Assembly (NCBI GenBank): GCA_903927955.1
Contig: CAIYOW010000046.1
Location: 1 to 57,569, forward strand
Length of the DNA: 57,569 nt
Direction of reading: 5' to 3'
Origin: an uncultured Methylococcaceae bacterium
GTDB taxonomy: Bacteria > Pseudomonadota > Gammaproteobacteria > Methylococcales > Methylomonadaceae
How positions within the stretch are numbered: position 1 is the first letter of the stretch; the number at the start of each line of letters is the position of its first letter. The notes under the pieces are model-generated. The model saw only the letters and a list, made by a program, of their open reading frames with translations, was not told the origin of the DNA and ran no database searches. A program made the position numbers and the translations under genes. Shown here piece by piece: positions 34,655 through 45,200 of this stretch.

Positions 34655-36892
34655 TTATGCTAGTGCATCTACATCCAATCCCTCTTCATCATAAAACCTG
34701 ACTTGTCCGCTTTCAATATCATGCATCGCCCCGACTAGGCCAATTTCTCCGGCTTCAAGTAGCCCTCTTAACAAGGGGCTTTTTTGCCTGATCTGCTCGA
34801 CTATCAACTGCACATTTTTATCAGCCACTTGTTGCACCAACCAGTCATAATCCGCCAACTGCCCGGGCAGGCTTTCCGCTTGCACCTGCACCAGTGCCGG
34901 TTTGATTTTGTCCAGCACTCCGGTCAGATGGTCTAGCTGCACATTGCGGCAAGCCCCTTTGACCGCCCCGCAGTGCGAATGCCCCAACACCACAATAAGC
35001 TTGGAACCCGCCACCTGGCAAGCGAACTCCATGCTGCCCAAAATGTCCTCATTGATAACATTGCCCGCCACCCGTGCGCTGAACACGTCACCTAGCCCTT
35101 GGTCAAAAATAAGCTCCACTGATGTCCTGGAATCGATGCAACTAAGGATAATCGCTATTGGGTATTGACCTTGCTGGGTGTCATTCACCTGCTCCAACAA
35201 ATTGCGGTTGTACTCCAAGTTATTGACAAAGCGCTGGTTGCCTTCTTTTAGCATGGCCAAAACTTGTGCCGGTGCCAATGCTTGCTGGGCATTGTAGGTG
35301 GGCGGGCGGGCATTATCGACCGGCGCCAAAGTGCCATAGCCGCGCCAATTCTCAATAGTCAGTTGGATGCCTCTCTGTTTGGCCTCATCCCGAAAATCTT
35401 CGATAATTTCATAAACATCATAGTCGATGTATTTGCAACGGGTGGCATCAATCACCACATCGGCATCAGCGGGCAAGCCCTTAAAAATGTGCTTGATATG
35501 GGCCTTATTCAAAAAAGTCACTTGCTCGGTCAAACGCAAAATGGTCTTGTTGCCCAACCGCAATGCCTGAAAATAAAACGCACTACGGAAATTTTCCAAC
35601 AAGATGGATACTAATGCCGCCATCAGCCCTATCGCCAAGCCCACCAACATATCGGTAAAAACCAAACCGATAACCGTCATGCAAAATGGGATGAAGTGGT
35701 AAGGCCCCGCCTTATACATGGTGTAATACATTTGGGGATTGAGCAACTTATAGCCCACCACCAATAAAATGGCCGCCAAGGTGGCCAAAGGAATTTTATT
35801 GAGCAGTTCCGGCACAAAAGTAATGGCAACCCCTATCAATATGCCATGAACCCAACAGGCCACCCGCGTTTTTGCACCCGAGTGGATGTTGAACGAACTG
35901 CGGATAACCACTTGGGTCAACGGCAGCCCGCCCACCAGACCACAAATGACATTGCCGACACCTTGCGCGACCAGTTCCCGATCTGCCGGTGTCACCCGCT
36001 TATAAGGGTCCAGCTTGTCAATTGCTTCAACCGACAATAATGCCTCCAAACTGGCCACCATTGCCAAGGTCAATGCCGTCAAATACACCTTAGGATTAGC
36101 AAAAGCATTAAAATCAGGAAAATGTAGATGGTTTATCACATCACTTAACCCTGCCATTATGGGCAATGAAACCAAATGGCCAGGCTGTAACGCGCTATCA
36201 GGCCAGTAAGCCTGCACCGACAAATTGACCAGCACGCCAATGACCACTGCCAACAACACGCCTTGATAATCACGGAAAAAACCTTGCCGCTTAAGCAAGG
36301 GCCATTCCCATAGCACCAACACCGCCAAGCACAGTGAGGTGATTAAAAGTGCGGTATTGGAGGAATAGGCCAACATGTGTGGCAATTCACTCAGGGAAGA
36401 ATAATGATCGGATTGCAAAAATGATTCATCGCCTTCGTAATCGGCATCATAACCAATAGCGTGGGGAATCTGCTTAAGCACCAAAATAATGCCAATGCCT
36501 GATAACATGCCATTAACCACTGACGACGGGAAATAATAAGCAACCACGCCCGCTTTAAGCAATCCCATGATGATTTGCAAAACACCCGCCAACATCACCG
36601 CCAACAAAAATGCCTCGAAGCCTAATTGCTGAATGGCGACCCATACCATCACCGCTAAGCCCGCCGCCGCCCCGCTGATACCCAAGGCCGAACCGCTTAG
36701 GGCTGCCACCACTATGCCACCCACTACTGCGGTGACCAAACCGGCGAACAGCGGTGCACCGGATGCCAGAGCAATGCCCAAGGATAAAGGTATCGCCACC
36801 AAAAACACGGCAAATCCGGCGGGTACGTCATATTTCAGATAGCTTAACAGGCGGTGTTCTGGGTTGTTGAGCGGGCTATTTTTTGGGGTCAT
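34655..36892 (-). CDS. SulP transporter fused to a beta-carbonic anhydrase
   Basis: The 745-residue protein combines three parts. A SulP membrane domain covers about 1-430 (PAGFAVFLVAIPLSLGIALA; GISGAAAGLAV). A STAS-like linker follows (about 440-525: DADVVIDATRCKYID). The C-terminus (about 540-735) is a beta-carbonic anhydrase with zinc ligands in LSCIDSRTS (Cys, Asp-Arg dyad) and VLGHSHCGAVKG (His, Cys). The architecture suggests bicarbonate uptake coupled to CO2 interconversion at the inner face of the membrane. The anhydrase catalytic residues look intact. It converges on cstA-ybdD (24 bp between stops) and is the second SulP in the window. GGAGA lies about 10 nt before its ATG. Confidence 0.95.
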   Translation of the reverse strand: MTPKNSPLNNPEHRLLSYLKYDVPAGFAVFLVAIPLSLGIALASGAPLFAGLVTAVVGGIVVAALSGSALGISGAAAGLAVMVWVAIQQLGFEAFLLAVMLAGVLQIIMGLLKAGVVAYYFPSSVVNGMLSGIGIILVLKQIPHAIGYDADYEGDESFLQSDHYSSLSELPHMLAYSSNTALLITSLCLAVLVLWEWPLLKRQGFFRDYQGVLLAVVIGVLVNLSVQAYWPDSALQPGHLVSLPIMAGLSDVINHLHFPDFNAFANPKVYLTALTLAMVASLEALLSVEAIDKLDPYKRVTPADRELVAQGVGNVICGLVGGLPLTQVVIRSSFNIHSGAKTRVACWVHGILIGVAITFVPELLNKIPLATLAAILLVVGYKLLNPQMYYTMYKAGPYHFIPFCMTVIGLVFTDMLVGLAIGLMAALVSILLENFRSAFYFQALRLGNKTILRLTEQVTFLNKAHIKHIFKGLPADADVVIDATRCKYIDYDVYEIIEDFRDEAKQRGIQLTIENWRGYGTLAPVDNARPPTYNAQQALAPAQVLAMLKEGNQRFVNNLEYNRNLLEQVNDTQQGQYPIAIILSCIDSRTSVELIFDQGLGDVFSARVAGNVINEDILGSMEFACQVAGSKLIVVLGHSHCGAVKGACRNVQLDHLTGVLDKIKPALVQVQAESLPGQLADYDWLVQQVADKNVQLIVEQIRQKSPLLRGLLEAGEIGLVGAMHDIESGQVRFYDEEGLDVDALA

Positions 36893-37288
36893 TAAATTAG
36901 GTCTCCAAGAAATGGGGGCGGCACCGATATAGGCAGCAAAAAACGTAGCAGGTTCTCTTAATATACCATCACCGCCGCCGCATTAGGCCGGCTATCCGCG
37001 TGATTTTTACAAAACTATCCGTGCAATATTAATAGACAGTAGCCAAAGATTTGGTAGAATCAAATTGCCTGTGTAAAAAGCTTATTGTGCATTAAAGCAC
37101 ACTGGCTTTAAGTGCCACTTCCATCCATTAACCCTAAACGAGAGGAAACGTACTTTCAAAAAAACCACTGCGGCATTGGCCCGGATTTTAAATTTTTTAA
37201 TTTGGATTGTATTAATGTGCCTCATTTGCCCCGCTGACTAGCAGGGTAGTTGGCAAACCTCCACAAGCCATTGTTTACGGATGACACT
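36893..37288. promoter_or_regulatory. Divergent intergenic region with short inverted repeat
   Basis: This 396-bp stretch separates the SulP-carbonic anhydrase gene from the QEGLA gene. TTAAAGC (37092-37098) and GCTTTAA (37105-37111) form a perfect 7-bp inverted repeat around 6 nt, a possible operator. AGAGGAAACG at about 37141 is a Shine-Dalgarno-like sequence with no frame behind it. No clear promoter pair was found. Confidence 0.4.
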
Positions 37289-38581
37289 ATGAACACCAAA
37301 ATCGCCAAGCCCTCGACTTATTTAAACGAAGTCAAATCCCTGTCGGACAGGATAGTTAAAGCCCAACAACCCATCCGCATCCTTGATTCCATCAAATGGG
37401 ATGATTCTGTCAAACAAACTTTTCTGGCGCACAAATGCAAAAAATTGCCCGACATTAGTGCCGATTATTATCTGCAATGTCCATTAGGCTTTGATCCTGC
37501 GGATAAAAAACAAGAGTTCCATCAGATTGAACGGGATTTAGTACGTAAATTAGGTCAGCTTAATCCGCTTAGTGTGATAATGCGCCGTATTTGCCGCGAA
37601 TATCAAGATGTGGTGGATATGCTGGTGGCTCGCGGCACTCCAGAATTTGCCAATATCTCCCAAGAACTGTATGGCTCTTCGCAAGACGTGTTCCATGTCG
37701 GCGACCCCGATATTGCCGAACTGGGCAGCATGATGGAAAGCACCCTGTCGCAACTGGTGCAGTTGGATTGCCTGAGCGAAGAACCCAAAACTATCTGCGC
37801 CACCGATGCCGTGGCCATTCTTAACGAACGCATACAAGGGGTGTTTCCTGGTGGTGGGCTTAGGGCGATGATCAGCGACGGCATTGTCTCCGATGCCGCT
37901 GCGGGCACCGATTATGTCAAACTGCGGGCGGATGCCCAATTCAATATGCGCGACTTGCGTGTGCTGGAAGTGCATGAAGTCTGGGTGCATCTGGGCACCA
38001 CGCTGAATGGCATGGCACAACCGTATTGCACCTTTCTGAGCAAAGGCCCGCCGTCCTCCACTGTCACCCAAGAAGGCTTGGCGGTATTGATGGAAATTTT
38101 GACCTTCAGCTCCACGCCCAACCGCCTAATGCGTCTGATCAATCGGGTGCGCGCCATTACTCTGGCCGAACAAGGGGCCGATTTTATGGATATTTTCGCT
38201 TTCTTTAGGGCAAAAGGTTTGGATGAAGAAGAAAGCTATACCCTGAGCAGCCGGGTGTTCCGTGGCAGCAGTTCCAGCGGCATGCCGTTTACTAAAGACC
38301 TGACTTATATCAAAGGCTTTGTGCTGACCTACAACTTTATGCGCTTGGCCGTGCACAAAGGCAAACCCGACCGGATACCCTTGTTGTTCTGTGGCAAAAC
38401 CATGATTGAAGATATGAAGGTATTGGTGGATTTGGTTGAAGAAGGTACGGTGCAATGGCCGCAATTCTTGCCACCGCAATTCTCGGACATGATGGGGTTG
38501 TCGGCATTCATGAGCTTTAGCCGGTTTATGACCTCGCTGAACTTCCGCCAACTTGAGCAAGATTACGCCAATATTTTGTAA
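37289..38581 (+). CDS. QEGLA-motif protein (DUF1704), MATCAP-like metallopeptidase family
   Basis: The 430-residue protein matches the family named 'flavohemoglobin expression-modulating QEGLA motif protein' (DUF1704). The QEGLA box is at residues 261-265 (TQEGLAVLME). Upstream is HEVWVH (229-234), an HExxxH zinc-binding motif; with Glu of QEGLA as the third ligand this is the active site pattern of the eukaryotic MATCAP tyrosine carboxypeptidases. A metallopeptidase role is therefore inferred; the bacterial substrate is unknown. ATG 37289 is preferred over an in-frame TTG at 37250. No flavohemoglobin gene is in the window. Confidence 0.85.
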   Translation: MNTKIAKPSTYLNEVKSLSDRIVKAQQPIRILDSIKWDDSVKQTFLAHKCKKLPDISADYYLQCPLGFDPADKKQEFHQIERDLVRKLGQLNPLSVIMRRICREYQDVVDMLVARGTPEFANISQELYGSSQDVFHVGDPDIAELGSMMESTLSQLVQLDCLSEEPKTICATDAVAILNERIQGVFPGGGLRAMISDGIVSDAAAGTDYVKLRADAQFNMRDLRVLEVHEVWVHLGTTLNGMAQPYCTFLSKGPPSSTVTQEGLAVLMEILTFSSTPNRLMRLINRVRAITLAEQGADFMDIFAFFRAKGLDEEESYTLSSRVFRGSSSSGMPFTKDLTYIKGFVLTYNFMRLAVHKGKPDRIPLLFCGKTMIEDMKVLVDLVEEGTVQWPQFLPPQFSDMMGLSAFMSFSRFMTSLNFRQLEQDYANIL

Positions 38582-38616
38582 TCTATAGCGATCATCTTAA
38601 GATTAATGATACACAA

Positions 38617-38646
38617 GGTGGATTATTGCCTAGCGGCGAATCCACC
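38617..38646. terminator. Hairpin between convergent genes
   Basis: GGTGGATT (38617-38624) pairs perfectly with AATCCACC (38639-38646) across a 14-nt loop, between the stops of the QEGLA and Rpn genes. It lacks a T-tract, so termination may rely on Rho. Confidence 0.5.
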
Positions 38647-38664
38647 CCGTTTAGACCACACAGC

Positions 38665-39642
38665 TTAATGATCTTTAAAGACCTCTTCCAAGGTGGTGGC
38701 ATCCAAGGTGTTTTCTATCCAGGTTTCCAGCTGTTCAGGCACGGCCTGTTCAATACGTAGCAGCACGTCCGGCGATAAGGTTTTAAAACGGCGGGTCAAC
38801 AAGCGTTTGAGTGCAATGCTTTCGCCTTGATGCAAACCTTGATGCAAACCTTGATGCAAGCCTTGCTGCAAGCCTTGCTGTAGACCTTCTTGCAAACCTT
38901 GCTGCAAGCCCTGTTGCAGGCCTTCTTCTTTCCAGCTGGTGGTCAGCTCCATAATCTTCTCCTGTTCGTTAAGGGGTATTTCGGTTTTGAGCCAGTGTTC
39001 AAAGCGTTGTGCTTCGTCGCGTTCCAAGCGCAAATAAGTGTCAATAAACCCTGAAATGAAACGGCTACGCGCCGAGTCCAGTTTTAAGGTGACCAACAGC
39101 CTTAGACATTCGGCTTTCACGCGAACCCGGTCGGCAGGGTCAACCGCCATTTTCGCCATCAGGGCACTGGCGACCGGATTATGGCTGTGCAGGTAGTCAC
39201 GCCAGTCCATACGGTTTAACTGTACGGTGCGGAAGCGGAAGTCCAGCACCTGTCGGTCAGGGAAACAGAGGGTGTAGCGGTCAGGTTCGGGGGTGCGCGG
39301 CCAATCGTAAGATAACACCGCAACCGGATACACAGGCCAGCCGTGCCGCTCATGCAAGCGGGCAAAATATTTGAACATGCGTTGCGCAAAATAGCCTTGC
39401 CTGCTCGACTGGGCTTCAATATGGATCAGGAAGCAAGCCTGTCCGCCACGAAAACGCCCTGTAGCAACCAAGTCCGCTTCATGGCTTTCCCCTGCCAGAA
39501 TGTCGGTGAATATTTCCTTATCAAGGAACACCACACTGCCCGGTTCCAGCCATTGGTTGATTTCCGGCAAGAACAACTGCACAAATTCATCAAAAAAGCT
39601 GGTGATCAGTTCCTTAAATAGTCGGTCATGGTTAATGGGCAT
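38665..39642 (-). CDS. Rpn family recombination-promoting nuclease / putative transposase
   Basis: The 325-residue protein begins MPINHDRLFKELITSFFDEF, typical of the Rpn/YhgA (PD-(D/E)XK-like nuclease) family. EADLVATGRFRGG and FLIHIEAQS supply the acidic and E-x-Q nuclease residues. The last 50 residues resemble the DUF4351 tail (LLTRRFKTLSPDVLLRIEQA). Between them is a run of tetrapeptides of the form Q-Q/E/H-G-L encoded by eight 12-nt repeats (38825-38920). Rpn proteins promote RecA-independent recombination in vivo. The repeat number could vary and alter length without shifting frame. Confidence 0.88.
   Translation of the reverse strand: MPINHDRLFKELITSFFDEFVQLFLPEINQWLEPGSVVFLDKEIFTDILAGESHEADLVATGRFRGGQACFLIHIEAQSSRQGYFAQRMFKYFARLHERHGWPVYPVAVLSYDWPRTPEPDRYTLCFPDRQVLDFRFRTVQLNRMDWRDYLHSHNPVASALMAKMAVDPADRVRVKAECLRLLVTLKLDSARSRFISGFIDTYLRLERDEAQRFEHWLKTEIPLNEQEKIMELTTSWKEEGLQQGLQQGLQEGLQQGLQQGLHQGLHQGLHQGESIALKRLLTRRFKTLSPDVLLRIEQAVPEQLETWIENTLDATTLEEVFKDH
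38825..38920. repeat. Tandem 12-nt repeat inside the Rpn gene
   Basis: Eight contiguous 12-nt units of the form CCTTGMTGCAAR run from 38825 to 38920. The first two are identical, and later ones diverge at one to four positions. Because the period is a multiple of three, slippage would change the protein by four residues per unit. Confidence 0.85.
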
Positions 39643-39745
39643 TAATTACGGCGGGTAAGCTCAAGCTGTCAATGATCAATCATCATAATAGATTTGCAAG
39701 CCAAATAATACCGATAATTGGCTGTCAATTATCATGCATTAAAAC

Positions 39746-40510
39746 CTATAACACATGCACCACGGTATTGCCAATACCCAATAACTGCAATTGGCTTTCG
39801 GTGTCATGAGTAAAAAACACTTGTTCGACCACGCTACCTTTGACCACAATGTCAAGCTCCGTACCAGTTGTGTGATACATCTTCTCATTAATCACCGCAC
39901 CCGTCAGTTTGATCAGCGACAAATTCAAATCCGTGACAGGGGTATCCACAGTTAGCGTTGCCGCTAATGATGTCGGCATAATTTCAATTAAGCCAGTATG
40001 TACTCCGCTCAAATCCAAGCGACCGATATTGGCTCCCGTGTCCTTCACTGATAACAAATAAGGCGACTGGATGGCGTTTAACACCACTAAGCCAGTGCTG
40101 ATCTGGGCAGCGGACAAAGATAGTGTAGAAGTGGTTGCATCGGTCAGGGTAATGGCGGACAACTTGCTGGCATTGCCCACTAAACTATTAAAATTAGCAC
40201 TAACGTGTGCGGCAGTATCGGCGACGGCAATGGACATGACATGGTTATTGGCAGCATCAGCAGGCAAGTGCGCCGCCGTTTCGCTGCGGATGTTTAAGGT
40301 ATAAGGCGTGCTGATCTTGCCCAATGTGACTGCATCGACCGCTAATTGTGCGGCAGTGATGGCAAGTGGGGCAGTGCCATTGTCGGTCAGTGCGATGCTG
40401 GCTAGCTTGCCGACAATGGCTTGCAAACCGCCCAGATTGGCGGCAACATTAGCCGCGCTGTCCACCACGGCAATGGAGGTGACATGGCTGTTTTTTACAT
40501 CCGCCGCCAC
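39746..40510 (-). pseudogene. C-terminal fragment of broken long repeat protein
   Basis: In-frame continuation of the repeat protein after the nonsense codon at 40544-40546. It contains repeats such as VVDSAANVAANLGGLQAIVG and SVKDTGANIGRLDLSG, ending with a distinct non-repeat tail (LDIVVKGSVVEQVF). A GTG at 40510 could in principle restart translation, but no ribosome site is obvious. It is the end of an ancestral gene running from 45468. Confidence 0.75.
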
Positions 40511-40543
40511 ATGCGCCGCCGTTTCCCCGCTGATAGTCAGGGC

Positions 40544-40879
40544 TTAGGGCGTGGTGATCTTACCGAACACCGCTGTATCTTGGGCAAATTGTGCAGCTGT
40601 CACAGCAAGATTGGCGATGCCTGGACCGGCCAATGCGATACCGCCCAATAGGGCGGCATTGGATGCCAGTGCCGTATCCAACTGAGCCATAAAATTGGCA
40701 GCGGTATCCACTACCTTGATCGAAGCCACATGGCTGTTCTTGCTATCCACCGCTACATTTGCCGCCGTTTCACCGCTGATTGCTAAGGCATAGGGCGTGC
40801 TGATCTTGCCCAACACCACTGCGTTGGTGGTCAATTGCGTGGCAGTAATGCCAAGGCTGACAGCACCTATGCCGGTCAA
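40544..40879 (-). pseudogene. Middle fragment of broken long repeat protein
   Basis: This 112-codon segment continues the repeat pattern (VVDTAANFMAQLDTALASNA) and ends at TAA (40544-40546), where the paralogous repeats read TPYALAISGET. Here the Tyr codon has become TAA and the repeat resumes in the same frame beyond it. Its upstream end joins the neighbouring fragment across the A7 frameshift at 40923-40929. It has no plausible start of its own. Confidence 0.78.
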
Positions 40880-40880
40880 G

Positions 40881-42227
40881 TCAATATCGGCAATTTTGGC
40901 GGCATTGCTTAATAACAGATTGTTTTTTTAAAGCAGCCACAAAATTAATAGCACTGTCCAAAAAGCTCACACCAATAACTCGGTTATTAGCCAAATCCTT
41001 GGCAAAGTTGGTAAACACTTCATTGCCCAAGCTTAAGCGATAAGCATCGGCCTGCAAAATTTTCCCTAACGCCGGTTTATCGGCGAGGTACTGGGCAGCC
41101 GTAATAGCTAAAATCGGTGTGCCACTATTAGTCAGATGGATGCCCGCCAATTGGCTGCCAGCGGCCTGTGCCAAATCCAATACGCTAGCAACATTGGCTG
41201 CCGTATCTGCCAATTGCAATGGCGTTAGCACATGGCTATTGGCAAGCGCTACAGGCAAAGCATTGGCATTCACCGAGGCTAATGACACTTGGTAGGGGCT
41301 GGTGATCTTAGCCAATACCGCTGTATCATTAAGCAGCTGCGCCGAAGTCAGTGCCAGTGTGGAGACAAAGCCAGATCCTCCGAAATGCAGTAAAGCGATG
41401 TCGCTAATATTAGCGATATTGACCGCCAAGGTGGTGTCCAATGCAGCCAGTACATTAATGCTACTGTCCATTACAGCCACGCTGGTGACATGGCTATTGC
41501 CCAGCACAGCAGGCAGATTGGCAAGCCTAACGTTACTGACCGACAAATTATAATCGCCCGAAATCAGCGCCAATGCGTTGGCATCGTCGGTTAACTGGCT
41601 GGCGTAAATGGCCAGTGTCGGCGTACCGCCATCGGTCAAGCCAATACCGGCAATATTGGCGATGTTGTCCTGCAGTGCGTCCAAATAAGTGGCAATGTTA
41701 GCGGCACTATCGGACACCTGCACAGGCAACAATTGAGCGCCCAAGCCGGACCATGAAGAAATGGCGGCCAACACAGCAATCAAATTGCCCGTGTTGACGC
41801 CACTGACCGACAAATTACACTGCCCCGTCAACAAATTGAGCGCACCGCCATCGTCCACCCATTGCGCGGCACTGACAACCAATGTGGGCGTGCCGCCATC
41901 GGTCAAGCCGATGCCGCTGATATTGGCGGCATTAGCTTGCAGCACATCCAACATGGCGGCAATATTGGCGGCACTATCGGACACAATCACTGGCAACACA
42001 TGGGGATTGACCAATACACTGGTCAAATTGCCCGCATTGACACCACTGACCGACAAGCTGTAATTGCCGGAAATTTTGGACAAGGCGCCGGCATCGGTCA
42101 GCAACTGCGCTGCCGTAACAGCCAATGTTGGCACTCCGCCATCAGTCAAAGTAATGCCAGTGATTTTAATTGCATTGGCCTGAAGCATGTCCAAATTGGC
42201 GGCAATATTGCTGGCCGTATCAGACAC
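40881..42227 (-). pseudogene. Second fragment of broken long repeat protein
   Basis: The 448-codon frame is made of repeats of the type VSDTASNIAANLDMLQANAI and DSAANIAAMLDVLQANAANI, about 50-90 residues per unit. It ends out of frame after a run of seven A residues (minus strand; 40923-40929). Removing one A restores the reading LKNNLLLSNAAKIADIDL, which matches the other repeats. The GTG at 42225-42227 overlaps the upstream stop by 8 nt, so limited re-initiation cannot be excluded. Confidence 0.75.
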
Positions 42228-45200
42228 GGCTGTAGTTGCCGATGATCATCTTCAGCACCGCCAAGTCAGTTTGGGCTTGACTGCCAGTCAGCAGATTGAC
42301 CCGACCAATGACTGTGTCAGTCAAGCCAATAGCGGAAATTTTTCCGACATTAGCCGCAAGTAAGCCAAGCGAGGCAAATACTTGTGCAGCAGTATCGCTT
42401 AGGGCAACACTGGCTACTGTGCCTTTGCCTGATGTAAAAGCCAGTGTGCTGGCCATATTAGCCACACTGACACCACTGACTGCCAGGCTAAAAACGCCTG
42501 ATAGCTTGGCCAAAGTGCCTGCGTTACTGGCCAATTGGGCGGCTGTCACTGGCACGGGATTGCCGTCGCTGACATTGATGCTGTTAATTTTGCTGATGTT
42601 GGCCTGCAAAATGGCAATATTTGCGCCTAGATTGCTGGCGGTATCTGACACACGGATAAAATTTGCCTTGATATTATTGCCTAGTGAAACTGCCAATGTG
42701 CTGACCACATTCGCCGCTGCCACTCCACTAACCGTAAAGGTGTATCGGTTAAAAATGGCGTTCAGGACGGATTTGTCATTAACTAACTGGGTGGTACTTA
42801 GCGATAAACTAGCGACTGTTGTGTCCGATAGAAAAATCTTGACAACCTGTGTGGCAATAGCCTGCAAACCATCAAGATGGGCCACCACATTGGCTGCCGT
42901 GTCGGAAATGTTGTTGAAAGTTTCCACCACCCCATAATTATTGGTCATTTTTGGGGCCAACGCCAGCACATCCGCCACGCTGATGGCCCAAGGGAACATC
43001 ATGTTACCCGAGGTTTCTTGCAATGATAGCAGCTGAGGGCCCATTGCCGCCAGCGCATCCAAATTGATATTGACGCCGTTGTCAACCACCCGCACCGGGA
43101 CTGTCAACCCTTCACGGATTAACGCCTGCGCATCTTCGGCACCCGAGATGACAGAACGGCCATCCGTGCCGTCAATGTCAATCAGTGTGCCATCAGGCAG
43201 CACTATGTAATTAAATGATGTGCCTAAGGACAATAAGGGGAGCCAGTTGGCGTTGATGTTGGCTGCCGTATCGCTGATAGTCAAGGACAGCTTGGCCCCC
43301 AACGAAACTAATCCAGGCAAATTGGCAACGGCATCCGCAACAGTACTGGTGACGTTGACACTCTTGTCCAGGGTAAGTTGCATCCCCAACGCTAATAACT
43401 GCGCGGCCGCTGCGGCAACATGGGCCGCTGTGTCGGTGACATTGCTGAAGGTGTCACGGTTATAACCTAAGGCATCGGTCATCTTGGGGGCCAGTGCCAG
43501 CACGTCCGCCACACTAATGGCATAAGGGAACGGGTTGAAACCTGAGGTGTCCTGTACTGACAACAGTTGCCCACCGATTGCCGCCAGCGCGTCCAAATTC
43601 ATATTGCTAGCGACATCGACGACACGGATGGGCAGCGTCAGACCCTCTTTGACTAACAATATGGCAGTGCTGCTGGATACTGTCACACCTGTGCTGTTTG
43701 CGCCCAACACGGGCAACAAAGTGCTATCTGGCAAGCTAAAGCCCTTGAGCGCATTGCCCAACGACAACAATTTGGCTTGGTTAGCATTAATAGTGGCCAC
43801 TGAGTCGGCAACCGTCACTGACAGCACCGAAGCCAGCGTTGCCAAAGCCGCCGTATTGGCTACAATAGCACTGGCGTTATCATTGACCGTGACTTGCACA
43901 TCACCACCTAGCCGAGCCAATGTCGCTGCATTGGCGGCTATGTGTGCCGCCGTATCGGCAACCTGAATAGCACCGGCGGCAATTTGCGTACCCAACCCTA
44001 GCAGTTTGGTCACGTTGGCGATAATATTCGCCAAATTGTCATTGATTTTGCTGAAAGTTTCTGCGTTACCGGCACTATTGGCCATTTTTGGGGCGAGTGC
44101 CAGCAAATCTGCAACACTGACTGACCAAGGGAAATTGCTGGCACCGGCGTTGTCTTGCACCGACAGCAATTGTGCGCCTATGCTTGCCAGTGCATCAAGG
44201 TTCATGCTGCTGCCGTTGTCCACCACCTTAATGGCTGCGGTCAGCCCTTCATTGGCAAAAACCAAGGCATCAGCGCCCGCCAGTGTCACTGACTTGCCAT
44301 CGGTGTATTGCACATATACCGTGCTGCCGTCAGGCAAGATCAAAATATTCGGGGTGATACCCAGCATTACCAAAGCGGCTAGATTAGCATTGATATTGGC
44401 AGCCGTATCGTTGACCAGCACCGATAAATCAGCGCCTAATACACTTAGCATCGGCGCATTGGCCAAGATTTGGGCGACCGTGTCTAGCACTTGAATGCCG
44501 CCCGATGGGATTTGTGCGGACAATGTCTGCAGCTGACCAACGTTATTGGCAATATTGTCAGCCGTATCGGTGAGCCAAAGCACCAAAAGTCCTCCCAAGG
44601 CGGTCAAGGCCGCTTTGTTGGCAACCACATTGGCTACATTATCAGTGACGTTTATGCTGTAAGCGGCAACTTGTGCGCCTAGTGCCAGCAAGGCACTGAC
44701 ATTATTGGCAACATCCGCCGCCGAATCGGTTACCGCTAGAGACAACACATTACCCAGTGTTGCCAATGCCAGCGCATTGTCCAGCACCTGTGCCACTGTG
44801 TCAGTCGCGGTTATACCCAATACGGCGACTTGCGCACCCAGTGCCAGCAGTTGGCTGGCATTACTGGCAACATTAGCTACCGTGTCGCTGACCCATACTG
44901 ATAGTACAGTACCTAGCAAGGCCAACCCATTGGCGTTGGCAACCACATCAGCGGCATTGTCCGTCACGGTTATAGCAGCAACGGGAAGTTGCGCCGCCAA
45001 TGTCTGCAATTGCGTGGCGTTGCTGGCGACATTGCCCGCTGTATCGCTAATCCCGACCGACAAGGCATTACCTAGGGTAGCCAGCACCGCCGCATTAGCC
45101 AAGATATTGGCTGCACTATCGGTAATTTGAATGCCACCCACAGGGATTTGCCAGCCCAAGGCAATTAGCTGGTTAGCATTGCTGGCAACATTAACAGCCG

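Noticed and set aside
38825-38920. Possible CRISPR array
   Set aside because: The repeats are 12 nt with no spacers and are in frame in a coding sequence.
42220-42230. Programmed overlap of two repeat-protein genes (GTG start in stop region)
   Set aside because: The junction cuts a repeat unit in half and two further lesions follow, so decay is a better explanation.
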